Shown: positions 1-8,632, numbered from the stretch's first letter. The stretch: DNA of 33,535 bases from Gammaproteobacteria bacterium (GCA_017854775.1 JAFMHC010000024.1:1-33535); one strand, 5' to 3'. Program-made: numbers and translations. The notes: generated by a model from the sequence alone, not told the origin.

Positions 1-1
1 A

Positions 2-577
2 ATTCCCGGTACCGCGAAACGTGGTTGGAGTGCAGAAGCTAACCGGCTTAAAAAACGAGGTAAGTCGTTCTGGAGCGCGGATAACCATATTTTGCAATCC
101 TACGCCATGACGCTGGTATTCCAAGGTGGTTTGATCGCGTTATTTGGCTGGATACTATTACCGTTTCTTCTCATTCATAACGCCTTCGCCTGGTTTCAGC
201 TCACCAGTGCAAACTACATTGAGCACTACGGTTTATTGCGCGAAAAAAAGCCGAACGGTAAATATGAACGCTGCCAACCGCACCATTCATGGAACGCCAA
301 TCATATCTTTAGTAACCTAATGTTGTTTCAATTAGAGCGTCATTCTGATCATCATGCGAACCCATCAAGACGATACCAAAGCCTCAGAAGTTTCGATAAT
401 TTACCTGAGCTACCAAGCGGCTACTTTGGTATGTACGCCTTAGCCTATATGCCGCCACTTTGGTTCAAAGTGATGGACAAGCGAGTGATGGCCGTGCCGC
501 ATATCAATGGCGATCTGAGTAAGGTCAATATTGATCCTAAAAGTGAAGCGAGGCTGAGGGCTAAGTGGGCGGTGTAG
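2..577 (+). CDS. alkB: Alkane 1-monooxygenase, C-terminal part (left edge truncated)
   Basis: The reading frame is open from the left edge (nt 2) to a TAG at 575-577, giving about 191 C-terminal residues; the start lies outside the window. AlkB-type enzymes are integral-membrane di-iron hydroxylases that oxidise the terminal carbon of n-alkanes with electrons from rubredoxin. Two hallmark motifs are readable: NYIEHYGL (the HYG motif) and the last histidine box LERHSDHHA, followed by the family's conserved RRYQSLRSFDNLPELPSGY segment. A hydrophobic helix precedes the HYG motif (GGLIALFGWILLPFLLIHNA). The first two histidine boxes must lie upstream and cannot be checked. No rubredoxin gene follows. 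The family call is firm; substrate chain length cannot be read from the sequence. Confidence 0.93.
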   Translation: MPGTAKRGWSAEANRLKKRGKSFWSADNHILQSYAMTLVFQGGLIALFGWILLPFLLIHNAFAWFQLTSANYIEHYGLLREKKPNGKYERCQPHHSWNANHIFSNLMLFQLERHSDHHANPSRRYQSLRSFDNLPELPSGYFGMYALAYMPPLWFKVMDKRVMAVPHINGDLSKVNIDPKSEARLRAKWAV

Positions 578-662
578 GAAAATTTGCTGTCAGATCGCAG
601 ATCGTAGATTTCACTGGGTTGTACCACAAAGGCGGCTCGGTAGTTTGCTAATAAAACTAATT

Positions 663-688
663 TAAGTCAGCGCTAACGCGCTGACTTA
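663..688. terminator. Perfect hairpin between convergent genes, possible bidirectional terminator
   Basis: An 11-bp perfect stem (TAAGTCAGCGC with GCGCTGACTTA) closes a TAAC loop. It lies between the alkB stop at 577 and the convergent membrane-protein gene ending at 766. No long T-run follows on the plus strand, although five Ts occur at 702-706; the minus-strand side is A/T-rich. Terminator function is an inference. Confidence 0.5.
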
Positions 689-765
689 GGCTTCACTCGG
701 CTTTTTATTCGAGAGGTATCCATATATGTCCAAAATAAGTTCTTCTTCAGTGAACTTAGGCATGA

Positions 766-1446
766 TTAAACTAGCCCAGTTACAGAAGCCAAAAAGCCGA
801 TAACAAGCACTACGAAGAATACTCCCAAAGCGATGGCATAGATCTTGATAATCTCTGAATTGGTAGACGTCTTTGTACTAAAATATTTCTGTAAAAAAGG
901 AATCGCTAATACCGCGCCAAAAAAAAGTAATAATGTAAATGGTAAGGCCCTTATAAAAGCAGCAGGCTGATTCGTCTTTTTCACCACTACGGCCCTCGCT
1001 GCATAGTGACACAGCAATGGGTGCGCAATGAGTAGTCCGCCAAAGGCGACAAACTCGCCAAGGGCGACAAACTCGCCAAGGGCATAAAAGATATGCTGAC
1101 CATCGTCGCTTGCACCTTCAACCAAAGAATAAGAAAGAGTGTAAAGTAGATACACTAGCAATAGCGCGAAGGCCATATGAAGCCAACGCAGCGACAGGCC
1201 CAATTTGATTTTATCTACAGAATTAACAGCACTGTGAAACCAAGCGGAATACAGCAGAATCATTGCGACTAAAAAGAAAAAGAGAACACCTGAAATGATA
1301 TTCGCAAACCATTCATTGGTCGGAGATGTTACTGAAAATATGAAATTAATCACATAAAAAAGCAGCAGTATGGACGGGCTTAGAATTAAATAAATAGCTA
1401 ATCTTTTTGGAGATAGATCTAAAATGGTGTCTATTATTTTTTGCAT
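766..1446 (-). CDS. Hypothetical six-helix membrane protein with internal duplication
   Basis: A 226-residue protein with about six hydrophobic segments (residues near 15-38, 46-70, 88-108, 122-150, 167-186 and 199-224), so it should sit in the inner membrane. I recognise no family. Residues 122-133 are a perfect duplication of the hexapeptide ALGEFV, encoded by an 18-bp tandem repeat at 1046-1081, at the start of the fourth helix; a related AFGG follows. No convincing Shine-Dalgarno sequence precedes the ATG at 1446, so the start is uncertain. It is convergent with alkB and has no operon partner. The gene looks intact, and an in-frame duplication in a membrane helix suggests a tolerant or recently changed sequence. 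Function unknown. Confidence 0.7.
   Translation of the reverse strand: MQKIIDTILDLSPKRLAIYLILSPSILLLFYVINFIFSVTSPTNEWFANIISGVLFFFLVAMILLYSAWFHSAVNSVDKIKLGLSLRWLHMAFALLLVYLLYTLSYSLVEGASDDGQHIFYALGEFVALGEFVAFGGLLIAHPLLCHYAARAVVVKKTNQPAAFIRALPFTLLLFFGAVLAIPFLQKYFSTKTSTNSEIIKIYAIALGVFFVVLVIGFLASVTGLV
1046..1081. repeat. 18-bp tandem duplication inside the membrane-protein gene
   Basis: Two identical adjacent copies of GCGACAAACTCGCCAAGG at 1046-1063 and 1064-1081. The length is a multiple of three, so the gene stays in frame and the protein gains one extra ALGEFV. Confidence 0.95.
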
Positions 1447-1616
1447 CAGTTTGGTGAGTGCTTAATGTGTATGACCTATGATAACTTCAGAGCCGGGGCG
1501 CGACAGGAGTGTTTTTCTTTTTTTACGAGGATGGATGATAGGCGATTGTCTTGGTTATATTTGCTTGGGCTAAAGATCAACTAGAAGAGATATAGTAGGA
1601 ATAGAAGGAGTAACCT

Positions 1617-1644
1617 TAACTAGACACCCATCGTAAGAAGCATG
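1617..1644. repeat. 28-bp direct repeat, left copy
   Basis: Identical over 28 bases to 2265-2292 (starts TAACTAGACACC, ends AAGAAGCATG). The two copies are 648 bp apart start to start and bracket the lipoprotein gene at 1682-2206. The match ends sharply on both sides. Its nature is unknown. Confidence 0.9.
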
Positions 1645-1681
1645 GGAGATTCGATAAATATTATGAATGGATGGGATTTTT

Positions 1682-2206
1682 ATGATTCAAAATAGGTTTA
1701 TTTCTCTATCAGTTTTGATTTTTTTTTCGCTAGTTGTTGTGGGGTGTAGTGCTGGGGAGGGGGTTCCTAGGATTTTAGGTGATGATACGGATAAACCCTT
1801 AGATGAAGATGTGAGAATTTTGTTTGTCGATAACAAAATGATAGTGCTTAGCCTTCTTGATTTTTGTAAGAATAATGTTGGTGTCAAATGGCTGGGATTT
1901 GAGTTAGATGCTGTGGATTTAGCATCTACTGTAACCACGATTCCAACTTCAAATACTTTAAATCTAGCTAGAGAAAAGTTAGAAGTGTTGGGGGCAGAGG
2001 CGTTAATGTGCACTAGGGATTGGAGTGTAACTGACTCCCCCTTGGTCTCGGTTACACTACCGCTGCACGGTGCGGGTTTATCAGTCTCTGGTGCCGGTAA
2101 AGGGATTCGGTATTTGAAAGATTCAACTAGTGTTGTAAAAGATAAAATAGAGAAAGGAGAGCTAAAAGCTCTGGATTCGAAGGGTTGGTATATTTATTCT
2201 TCCTGA
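1682..2206 (+). CDS. Orphan predicted lipoprotein
   Basis: A 174-residue protein starting MIQNRFISLSVLIFF with a signal peptide and lipobox VVGC (Cys22), so it should be lipidated and membrane-anchored. I chose ATG 1682 over the in-frame ATG at 1667 because it gives an ordinary lipoprotein signal length and a GGGA lies five bases upstream; 1667 would add five residues. The mature part is mixed alpha/beta in composition, with two further cysteines (in DFCKNN and LMCTRD) that could pair. I recognise no family. The gene is A/T-rich compared with its flanks and is bracketed by a 28-bp direct repeat (1617-1644 and 2265-2292), which suggests it could be a unit that was inserted or duplicated. Function unknown. 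Confidence 0.7.
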   Translation: MIQNRFISLSVLIFFSLVVVGCSAGEGVPRILGDDTDKPLDEDVRILFVDNKMIVLSLLDFCKNNVGVKWLGFELDAVDLASTVTTIPTSNTLNLAREKLEVLGAEALMCTRDWSVTDSPLVSVTLPLHGAGLSVSGAGKGIRYLKDSTSVVKDKIEKGELKALDSKGWYIYSS

Positions 2207-2230
2207 GTCAAATGGTCGGAGTAACTAGCA

Positions 2231-2270
2231 ACTAACTCTAACTAGAACTAACTAGAACTAACTCTAACTA
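2231..2270. repeat. Degenerate 10-bp tandem repeat array
   Basis: Four successive decamers: ACTAACTCTA, ACTAGAACTA, ACTAGAACTA, ACTCTAACTA. The array runs directly into the right copy of the 28-bp direct repeat. Confidence 0.85.
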
Positions 2271-2292
2271 GACACCCATCGTAAGAAGCATG
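2265..2292. repeat. 28-bp direct repeat, right copy
   Basis: Identical to 1617-1644. It follows directly on the decamer array and ends in AAGAAGCATG, after which the sequence diverges from the left copy. Confidence 0.9.
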
Positions 2293-2726
2293 CAATTAGC
2301 TTGCCTGCATTCGATTATTCATTCGTGCGGAGTTTGTTTTTTGGAGTTAATAGCAGGCCTAGCGAAATCTTTGTCATCGAGTTAACGCTGACTCAAAGAG
2401 TGGATTACTTGGGCACCCATCACAATAGTTTTGAATTTGCTTATAGCGGTAAAATACTCTAAACCCGAAGACAATCCGTAATTTTGAAGCAAAACCGGTT
2501 GATCGTTTTCGTGAAGGAGGGGGGTGTTAGTTAGAGCTCTTTAGACCGTTCTAATGATGGTTGCTGTTATTAGTATTAGTGCTTATTAGTGCTACTCCCA
2601 AAAAACTCCCGCGAGACTTGATCCAGATCATTTGCCCACGGCCGCTCAAGCGTATGCTCAGCTAAAAGCACCCTAATAATAGAGCGCGTCAACTCTTTTT
2701 CATGCCAACCTCAGAGGAAAAATAAC

Positions 2727-3113
2727 ATGACCAATGACAATATGAGTTTGTACCAACGAGTAGGCGGTGAAGAGGCTATCGTTAAATTGGTTGATGCCTT
2801 TTACTTGAGAGTATTCCAAGATGACAGTCTTGTTGATTTTTTCGATAATGTGCAGGTTGATCGACTAAAGAAGATGCAGAAGGAGTTCTTTACAATTGCC
2901 TTGGATGGTCCAAGCGATTATTCAGACATGAATTTAGCGCACGCACACCAAGGTAGAAAGATCAATACTAAGCATTTTCACGCGTTTTCCAAACATCTGT
3001 TTGATACGTTGGCGGAATTTAATTTCACTAATGATGAGTGCTTTCAGGTCATTTCCAAAATCAATACGTTTGTCGACGATATCGTAGAAAACAGTGAGTC
3101 TGGAATTGATTGA
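2727..3113 (+). CDS. glbN: Group 1 truncated (2/2) haemoglobin
   Basis: A 128-residue protein matching truncated haemoglobins: SLYQRVGGEEAIVKLVDAFY at residues 7-26, a tyrosine in AFYLRVF at the B10 position (Tyr26), a two-Phe DFFDNV segment in the CD region, and the proximal haem histidine in AHQGRKI (His74). Length is typical of group 1. These cytoplasmic proteins bind O2 and NO and usually serve NO detoxification or oxygen handling; the sequence alone does not say which. The start is supported by AGAGGAA upstream of the ATG. It stands alone among unrelated accessory genes, with no flavohaemoglobin reductase or NO-responsive partner in view. Family call firm, role unknown. Confidence 0.92.
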   Translation: MTNDNMSLYQRVGGEEAIVKLVDAFYLRVFQDDSLVDFFDNVQVDRLKKMQKEFFTIALDGPSDYSDMNLAHAHQGRKINTKHFHAFSKHLFDTLAEFNFTNDECFQVISKINTFVDDIVENSESGID

Positions 3114-3423
3114 TATGGCACAACGTATTGGTACATCTAAGCCTCATACTCTAGACATTTTTTAATGCTACCGTGTTTTAATTTGCAAACCTAAGTTGCC
3201 AAGATTTCATGGTTCAAGACATAATATCGCTCTTTTGGCTGAGGAAGTTATAAGGACAGTCATGCTAATCAACTCTCCAATTAAGTGAAAAATGTACATA
3301 GCAATAGGCGCGACGCATTGAGTCTTGGAGCTAATTAGATGGGGTGTTATTGAATGGGTTAACTTATCCAAACCATCCGAAAAATAAAACACGTAGTGAC
3401 TGTGGCATGTCGGGTCCGAAATT
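3114..3423. other. 310-bp gap, nothing recognised
   Basis: No coding frame with a credible start, no strong hairpin with a T-run, and no RNA gene seen. A minus-strand open frame here (to 3207) overlaps the next gene's start and has no family features. Confidence 0.55.
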
Positions 3424-3894
3424 ATGAAAATCACATTAAAGACAACTAGTCTCATTGGTTATTGTGTTTCATTTTTTTTGATTTTATTGATGGCTGTCTG
3501 GTTTTTAACCTTGAGCCATCGAATACATGGCGTTCGGGTTTTACTCTTTCCCTGGAAAGCCGCGCCGTCCCTTCAGTTAGAGGAGCGCTTTGAAAACCCT
3601 GAAGGTAAATGGACTGTAAAAGAAGTAGATAAGCAAAAAATAACTCGACTGCTAAATAAAAAAGTAAGAGAAGCGAAAGTTTTAATTCCAAGTTATAGGC
3701 TTCAGTTAGTGGCCTATGAAAAAAAAGGAGGTAGGTTTATATATTTTAGTGGTTTTTGCTTTTTCTATTACCATCAAACAAGTTCGTACTGGCAGACAGA
3801 ACTTGTTGGTATAAATGATGGTGGAAAGTGTTTTTTTGATGGCGAATACAATATCGAAAAAAGCGAAATTGAATCTTTTCACTTCGGCGACTAG
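3424..3894 (+). CDS. Hypothetical single-helix membrane protein
   Basis: A 156-residue protein with one N-terminal hydrophobic segment (about residues 10-30, IGYCVSFFLILLMAVWFLTL) and a basic, aromatic-rich remainder, so probably a one-pass inner-membrane protein with the C-terminal part outside the membrane. Short aromatic runs such as FIYFSGFCFFYYH are unusual. I recognise no family. The Shine-Dalgarno match is weak. It ends 22 bases before the next lipoprotein gene, with an AAGGAG between, so the two are probably co-transcribed. A/T-rich codon use matches the neighbouring accessory genes rather than the sugar genes to the right. Confidence 0.55.
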   Translation: MKITLKTTSLIGYCVSFFLILLMAVWFLTLSHRIHGVRVLLFPWKAAPSLQLEERFENPEGKWTVKEVDKQKITRLLNKKVREAKVLIPSYRLQLVAYEKKGGRFIYFSGFCFFYYHQTSSYWQTELVGINDGGKCFFDGEYNIEKSEIESFHFGD

Positions 3895-3916
3895 AAAGGA
3901 GTTATGAATTACGCGT

Positions 3917-4522
3917 ATGAAATTTAGTTATCTATTTTTATCGATGGCCTCCTTATTTTTAAGTGGTTGTATATCTGTATGTGAGATTGAAATAAAAAGA
4001 CAATCCGTTAAATATATTAAAAGAGCTGATATAGGCTCTTTTATCGGAGCCGATGTGAATTTACCCTTGGAGTCCAAATGGGCTAACGGTGATTTTATTG
4101 TTCTAGAATTTTTTTCAAATGAAAACTTAGTTGAGTTTGTTCGTAAACATGGAGTGAATTTATTTGTGGACATGAGCTTTTGTGATCAGCCAGAGAAGGA
4201 AGTCATTCTTGGTGCTACTGATGTTTATTTTAATGGTAAAAGTATTATCGATCTAAAATTAAGTGGTGATTACCCTAAAGAGAGTAGTGAAGATAATCGC
4301 TATGAAATTGTGATTTTCTTGATATGGGATAAGGACAGAAAGTTACCTGAATCATCAAGCAAGGTTGATGGGGGGATTTATTATTTGAAATTTGATTTAG
4401 ATAAACAACCCAAAGATATTTGTTTGTCACTTAAAGGCGGAAATCCAGCTAAAACGGTTCGATCCAATCAACTGAAGCTAACCCAAACGGAAATTGAAAC
4501 AGTTATTAGAGAATTTAAGTGA
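3917..4522 (+). CDS. Hypothetical lipoprotein
   Basis: A 201-residue protein with an N-terminal signal and lipobox LSGC (Cys18), so probably a lipid-anchored envelope protein. The mature part is polar, without recognised motifs; two more cysteines follow near the N-terminus and in FCDQPEKE. The nearest Shine-Dalgarno (AAGGAG, 3896-3901) is about 15 bases upstream of this ATG, which is long; an ATG at 3904 is closer but in another frame and opens only a seven-codon frame (3904-3927) that overlaps the true start. An in-frame stop at 3905-3907 rules out a longer N-terminus. Probably co-transcribed with the gene ending at 3894. Function unknown. Confidence 0.65.
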   Translation: MKFSYLFLSMASLFLSGCISVCEIEIKRQSVKYIKRADIGSFIGADVNLPLESKWANGDFIVLEFFSNENLVEFVRKHGVNLFVDMSFCDQPEKEVILGATDVYFNGKSIIDLKLSGDYPKESSEDNRYEIVIFLIWDKDRKLPESSSKVDGGIYYLKFDLDKQPKDICLSLKGGNPAKTVRSNQLKLTQTEIETVIREFK

Positions 4523-5206
4523 GTGTTTATTTGGTAAAATAAATAGGCAAAACCCACCAATGAGATCACCCTTTAGCCAAACTGAGTTAATAGGTAGCAC
4601 TCTAATGGGGTTAGGTCGTAGCGTCTTGCCAGTAATCGTTCGAATAACCGCAGTTTCTAAATTTACCGGTGTCAAATTCATTTGATACGCAAAGTTACAC
4701 CTAGGATGGTGGAGGCTTGATCTTACTTTTAGGCCCTATGCTATTAAACCGCCTGCCGTCAGTAGCAATACAAAGTGTCCATTTCAATCAGACAGGAACA
4801 GTTAACTGCCGTTAATATTTCCTATATTAACTCTTAGCTTGAATTTGATATAAAACGCGAAAAAAAGCGATCAAATTTAAATAAAATACGGGAAAATAAG
4901 GTAATTAGAAATTAAATCTTGTTTTATTGTAGGGCGTGATTTATTTCATGCTAGCTCGTTCGCTTCGAATGAATACATCGCCGGCCTAAATTTGATTCTT
5001 ACTGGTTTGTTTGTATACTAATGTCGTTGTAATAGGCCTCACATTTACACTAGATTTCGCAAGGGCATGTCGTTGTGTTGGGAATTAGTTTGACGACATG
5101 TGGACGATGGATGCGAGATATCAAAGGATATGAAGCTTAGTTTTTCAAACTTAATCTGGGGGTTTCGTATGCAAAAACCTCTAAACCAATCAAAGGAGTC
5201 TTTTCT
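4523..5206. other. 684-bp gap upstream of the subtilase
   Basis: No credible gene. The stretch 4523-4690 is open on both strands but neither frame has a good start or a recognised family. An imperfect long hairpin lies at 4842-4877 (AATTTGAT pairing with ATCAAATT, and an inner CGC/GCG), within A/T-rich DNA. A promoter-like pair is at 4992-5019. The remaining leader of about 190 bases before the subtilase shows nothing I recognise. Confidence 0.6.
4992..5019 (+). promoter_or_regulatory. Sigma-70-like promoter for the subtilase
   Basis: TTGATT (4992-4997), 16-bp spacer, TATACT (5014-5019). It would leave a leader of about 180 bases before ATG 5207. Based on consensus only. Confidence 0.45.
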
Positions 5207-8200
5207 ATGAAGACGCATTTCAGTAAATTTAAGCTGGCAGCAAATGTCAGCTCTATTGCCTTCATTATAGGCATAACATCTGTGAACGCAGCGCAAAACC
5301 AGCCTGTAAATTCTGCTCAATTTGACGCCAATAGTTTCAGTTTGTCTGGTAAGCAGGCAACCGTAACTGGCGAATTGAAAAGCGACACAGATGGCATCTA
5401 TATCGTTCGACTGGAAGACCAACCGATCGCAACGTATGACGGCAACTCTGACGCTGCGGCGCAGGGCTACGCTGCCACTAGCGCACGTGCGAATGGCAAA
5501 ACAAAACTCGATACCAAAAGCAAATCGGCAAAGGAATATCGAAAATATTTAAAGCAAAAGCAAAGTAAAGCCTTAGACAAAGCAAGTGCTGCCTTTGGTC
5601 GAACCTTAAACAGCAAATACGATTACCAGCATGCGATAAACGGTTTCGCAGTGGCCTTAACGGTCGATGAAGCCAAAGCACTGGCGACTATGGACGGAGT
5701 CGTGAGCGTACAAGCCGAGCGCAATGAACGCATGCTAACCGATGTTGGGCCTGCATGGATCGGTGCTCCTGAAATTTGGAATGATCACAAAATTGGCTCT
5801 AAAGGTGAGGGCATGGTTATTGCGGTCTTTGATTCCGGCATCAATAGCGATCACCCATCTTTCGCTGATATCGGTGGTGATGGATATAATCATACTAACC
5901 CGCTCGGTTCAGGTAACTATCTTCCCGGCAGCCATTGTGATGCTGTCGATGCTAGTTTTTGTAATGATAAATTGATTGGCGCATGGGATTTCCTTGCGAG
6001 TGATGGCACTGTGCCTGAAGATGATGATGGACACGGTAGCCACACAGCTTCAACCGCAGCCGGTAATGTCGTGTTAGGTGCTGAATTGGTTGCTCCAACA
6101 ACAACCGCGTCCTTTGATATCTCTGGTGTTGCTCCGCATGCAAATATTATTGCCTACGATGTGTGTGAGGAAACTTGCCCCGGTGCCGCCTTGGTAGCTG
6201 CGGTAAACCAAATCATTATTGATGCAGGCAACTTGCCAAACGGCATTGCTGCGCTAAACTACTCAATCTCAGGTGGTGGCGATCCATACAACGATGCAAT
6301 TGAACTGGGCTTTCTAGCAGCGGTTGAAGCGGGTATCTATGTTTCAGCATCGGCTGGTAACTCTGGCCCGGCAGCTAGTACGGTCGCGCACCTAGGACCT
6401 TGGGTAGCAACCACTGCTGCGTCTACACACAATCGCGCAATTGCAAATAGCTTGGTTGATATCAATAGCGACGGCGGAACTTTAGCCGATCGCAACGGCT
6501 CTAGCTTCAGTGCTGGTTATGGCCCTGCAACGATTATTCATGCTAATACAACGGCGTTTGACCCAGCCGGTCAATGCTTAGACCCATTCCCAGCAGGAAC
6601 CTTTAACGGTGAAATTGTCGTTTGTGATCGCGGCTCAATAGCTCGTACAGAAAAAGGTCAAAACGTGCTTGCTGGTGGTGCTGGCGGTTATGTATTGGCA
6701 AACCTTGGCCAAGGCGAAGGTACCTCAGCGGATGCGCATTTTCTTCCAGCAATTCACTTAGGTGATACGCTGGGTGCTGAGCTGCGTGATTATCTAGCGG
6801 CAAACACCAATGCAGTGGCAACTATCACAGCCTCTGGTTTTGATCTTTCTGATTCAAACGGCGACGTTATGGCTGGTTTTAGCTCACGCGGACCACAACT
6901 AGCATTCGACGTATTGAAGCCGGACCTTACCGCTCCTGGTGTTGATATCATGGGTGCAGAGGCCGATGGCCAAGCAGCACAAGCGCCTGAGTACCAAATT
7001 ATTTCAGGTACTTCAATGTCTAGCCCGCATAATGCAGGCGCCGGCGCGTTGATGGCAGCGGCTCGACCTGACTGGACTCCGACTGAAATTAAATCAGCGA
7101 TCATGATGACCGGTGTGACCGAAAATACGTTTAAAGAAGATGGTGTTACCCCAACCGACCCGTTTGATTTAGGCGCGGGCCGCGTAACTCTAGGCGACGC
7201 AGTTGACTCTGGTTTAGTTCTAAGTGAAACGGCGGCAAACTTTCTTGCGGCTAATCCTGAAACTGGTGGTGACCCAAGCATGCTGAATCTACCGAGCATG
7301 ATGGACAGCAATTGTGTTGGTACTTGTTCGTGGACACGAACTGTGACCAATAAGACCAAGAAAAACGGCAAATGGGAAGTAACAGTTTCAGGCGTCGGTT
7401 TCGATGCCGACGTGAGCGTTTCTCAACCAGGTAAACATCATAAGCACAAGAAAGCCAAACATAGCCATAAGGGTAAGCATGGCAAGAAAGATAAGAAGAT
7501 TAAACTGAAGCTCAAAAAGGGCCAAAGTGCGACTATTACTGTTACCGCTACCAACTTTTCATCTGAGCAAGGCTGGCAGTTTGGAACCCTAAATCTCGAG
7601 CGTAAGGGTAAGGGGCCAGATTTACATATGCCAATGGCGGTTTTTGCTTCTAAAGCTTCTAATGCAACTTTATTCACCAAGACTGTAGATGCTGAACTGG
7701 CTTCTGCTGGTGATACTTTGACTTATGAGTTAAACGTAACTAACGGCCCATTAACTGGCCCAATTACAGTTACGGATGAACTACCTGCGGGGACGACGTT
7801 TGTTGCTAACTCAGCGACAGAAACTGTTAACAATGGTTCAACGACATCTGCTTGGTCATACGACGCAGGTACTAATGCTTTGTCATGGACTGGTGAGCTG
7901 GATCCAGGTGGTTTAGAAGTTGCGCCTAATTTCCCTGTCACTGGTTACATACCGATGTCTGGTTTTGCGGCTCCATTTGCATTGCCAGCTGACTGCGATG
8001 ATGGTGCTATAACTTTAAATGTTCCTTCATTCACATATAATGGCGCGAGTTACACTCAGGTTATTTGGTCGATGAACGGTACCATTGAAGCGGGATCGGC
8101 GAGCGGCGTAGGTACCAGTTTTCAGAACCAGCAATTTCCGGATGCGACGCCGCCGAATAATGTTCTAGCCCCTTTCTGGCGTGATCTAAACCCATGCGCA

Positions 8201-8632
8201 GGTGGTAATCTTTATGTTGCCATTCTCAACTCAGGTCCTTTTGAGTGGACTATCTATGAATGGGAAGATATCCAACATTTCGGTAGTACTGATGCGGCAA
8301 CATTTCAAGTATGGGTCTTAAACGATGGTTCTCCAGTAGGAGTATTACCACAGGCTCACTTCACCTATGGCCGTTTAGATAACACTACTGTTGGTGCAAC
8401 TGTTGGTGCCGAGAACATGGATGGCACAGTCGGTGATGCGATGTTTTACAACGGCGCAGGCATTCCTCCTCAAGTTGGTGTCGACGTTCATGTGAATACA
8501 TTAGACGGTGGTTCGGCAACCTTAGGTTTTCAAGTTGAAACTGATTGCAGCGTTGATACTGTTGTGAATCAAGGAGACCTATCAAATAGTGGTGCCAATG
8601 AAGTAGCTATTGCAGCGACTTCATGTGAATAA
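5207..8632 (+). CDS. Secreted S8 (subtilisin-family) serine peptidase with PA domain and long C-terminal region
   Basis: An 1141-residue exported protease with AAAGGAG before the ATG. Order: signal peptide (about 1-29, ending VNAAQ); I9-type inhibitory propeptide (about 60-175); S8 catalytic domain with Asp209 (VFDSGIN), His276 (DGHGSHTA), oxyanion Asn385 (SAGNSGP) and Ser603 (GTSMSSPHNAG); a protease-associated domain inserted at about 450-540 (GEIVVCDRGSIARTEKGQ); a beta-rich region with a Lys/His-rich segment at 743-771; a DUF11-like repeat at about 820-900 (TLTYELNVTNGPL, VTDELPAGTTFV); and a C-terminal region (about 905-1141) I do not recognise, with several cysteines. All catalytic residues are present. 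It stands alone, between a promoter-like site and a strong terminator. Probably degrades extracellular protein; substrate unknown. Confidence 0.93.
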   Translation: MKTHFSKFKLAANVSSIAFIIGITSVNAAQNQPVNSAQFDANSFSLSGKQATVTGELKSDTDGIYIVRLEDQPIATYDGNSDAAAQGYAATSARANGKTKLDTKSKSAKEYRKYLKQKQSKALDKASAAFGRTLNSKYDYQHAINGFAVALTVDEAKALATMDGVVSVQAERNERMLTDVGPAWIGAPEIWNDHKIGSKGEGMVIAVFDSGINSDHPSFADIGGDGYNHTNPLGSGNYLPGSHCDAVDASFCNDKLIGAWDFLASDGTVPEDDDGHGSHTASTAAGNVVLGAELVAPTTTASFDISGVAPHANIIAYDVCEETCPGAALVAAVNQIIIDAGNLPNGIAALNYSISGGGDPYNDAIELGFLAAVEAGIYVSASAGNSGPAASTVAHLGPWVATTAASTHNRAIANSLVDINSDGGTLADRNGSSFSAGYGPATIIHANTTAFDPAGQCLDPFPAGTFNGEIVVCDRGSIARTEKGQNVLAGGAGGYVLANLGQGEGTSADAHFLPAIHLGDTLGAELRDYLAANTNAVATITASGFDLSDSNGDVMAGFSSRGPQLAFDVLKPDLTAPGVDIMGAEADGQAAQAPEYQIISGTSMSSPHNAGAGALMAAARPDWTPTEIKSAIMMTGVTENTFKEDGVTPTDPFDLGAGRVTLGDAVDSGLVLSETAANFLAANPETGGDPSMLNLPSMMDSNCVGTCSWTRTVTNKTKKNGKWEVTVSGVGFDADVSVSQPGKHHKHKKAKHSHKGKHGKKDKKIKLKLKKGQSATITVTATNFSSEQGWQFGTLNLERKGKGPDLHMPMAVFASKASNATLFTKTVDAELASAGDTLTYELNVTNGPLTGPITVTDELPAGTTFVANSATETVNNGSTTSAWSYDAGTNALSWTGELDPGGLEVAPNFPVTGYIPMSGFAAPFALPADCDDGAITLNVPSFTYNGASYTQVIWSMNGTIEAGSASGVGTSFQNQQFPDATPPNNVLAPFWRDLNPCAGGNLYVAILNSGPFEWTIYEWEDIQHFGSTDAATFQVWVLNDGSPVGVLPQAHFTYGRLDNTTVGATVGAENMDGTVGDAMFYNGAGIPPQVGVDVHVNTLDGGSATLGFQVETDCSVDTVVNQGDLSNSGANEVAIAATSCE

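Larger units (their letters stand above)
2207..2726. other. 520-bp gap with repeats, no gene seen
   Basis: The left part holds degenerate 10-bp tandem repeats (2231-2270) and the right copy of the 28-bp direct repeat (2265-2292). The rest shows no convincing coding frame, hairpin with a T-run, or RNA gene. A promoter for the haemoglobin gene presumably lies near 2600-2720 but I could not identify it. Confidence 0.6.

Noticed and set aside
1617-2292. Integron attC sites or IS ends
   Set aside because: The 28-bp repeat is direct and not palindromic, lacks GTTRRRY and RYYYAAC core pairs, and no integrase or transposase is in the window.
4478-4685. Segment open on both strands after the second lipoprotein gene
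   Set aside because: Neither frame has a good start or Shine-Dalgarno or a recognised family. The plus-strand frame starts inside the upstream gene with TTG. Possibly a relic, but not supported as a gene.
4842-4877. Long imperfect hairpin in A/T-rich DNA as a riboswitch or ncRNA
   Set aside because: The paired arms are only 8 bp and 3 bp with A-rich internal loops, and no known RNA motif is visible; it may be chance.
6790-7371. 193-residue antisense open frame within the subtilase gene
   Set aside because: It lies opposite the conserved catalytic Ser region of a clear S8 peptidase and shows no family motifs; it is a codon-bias shadow.
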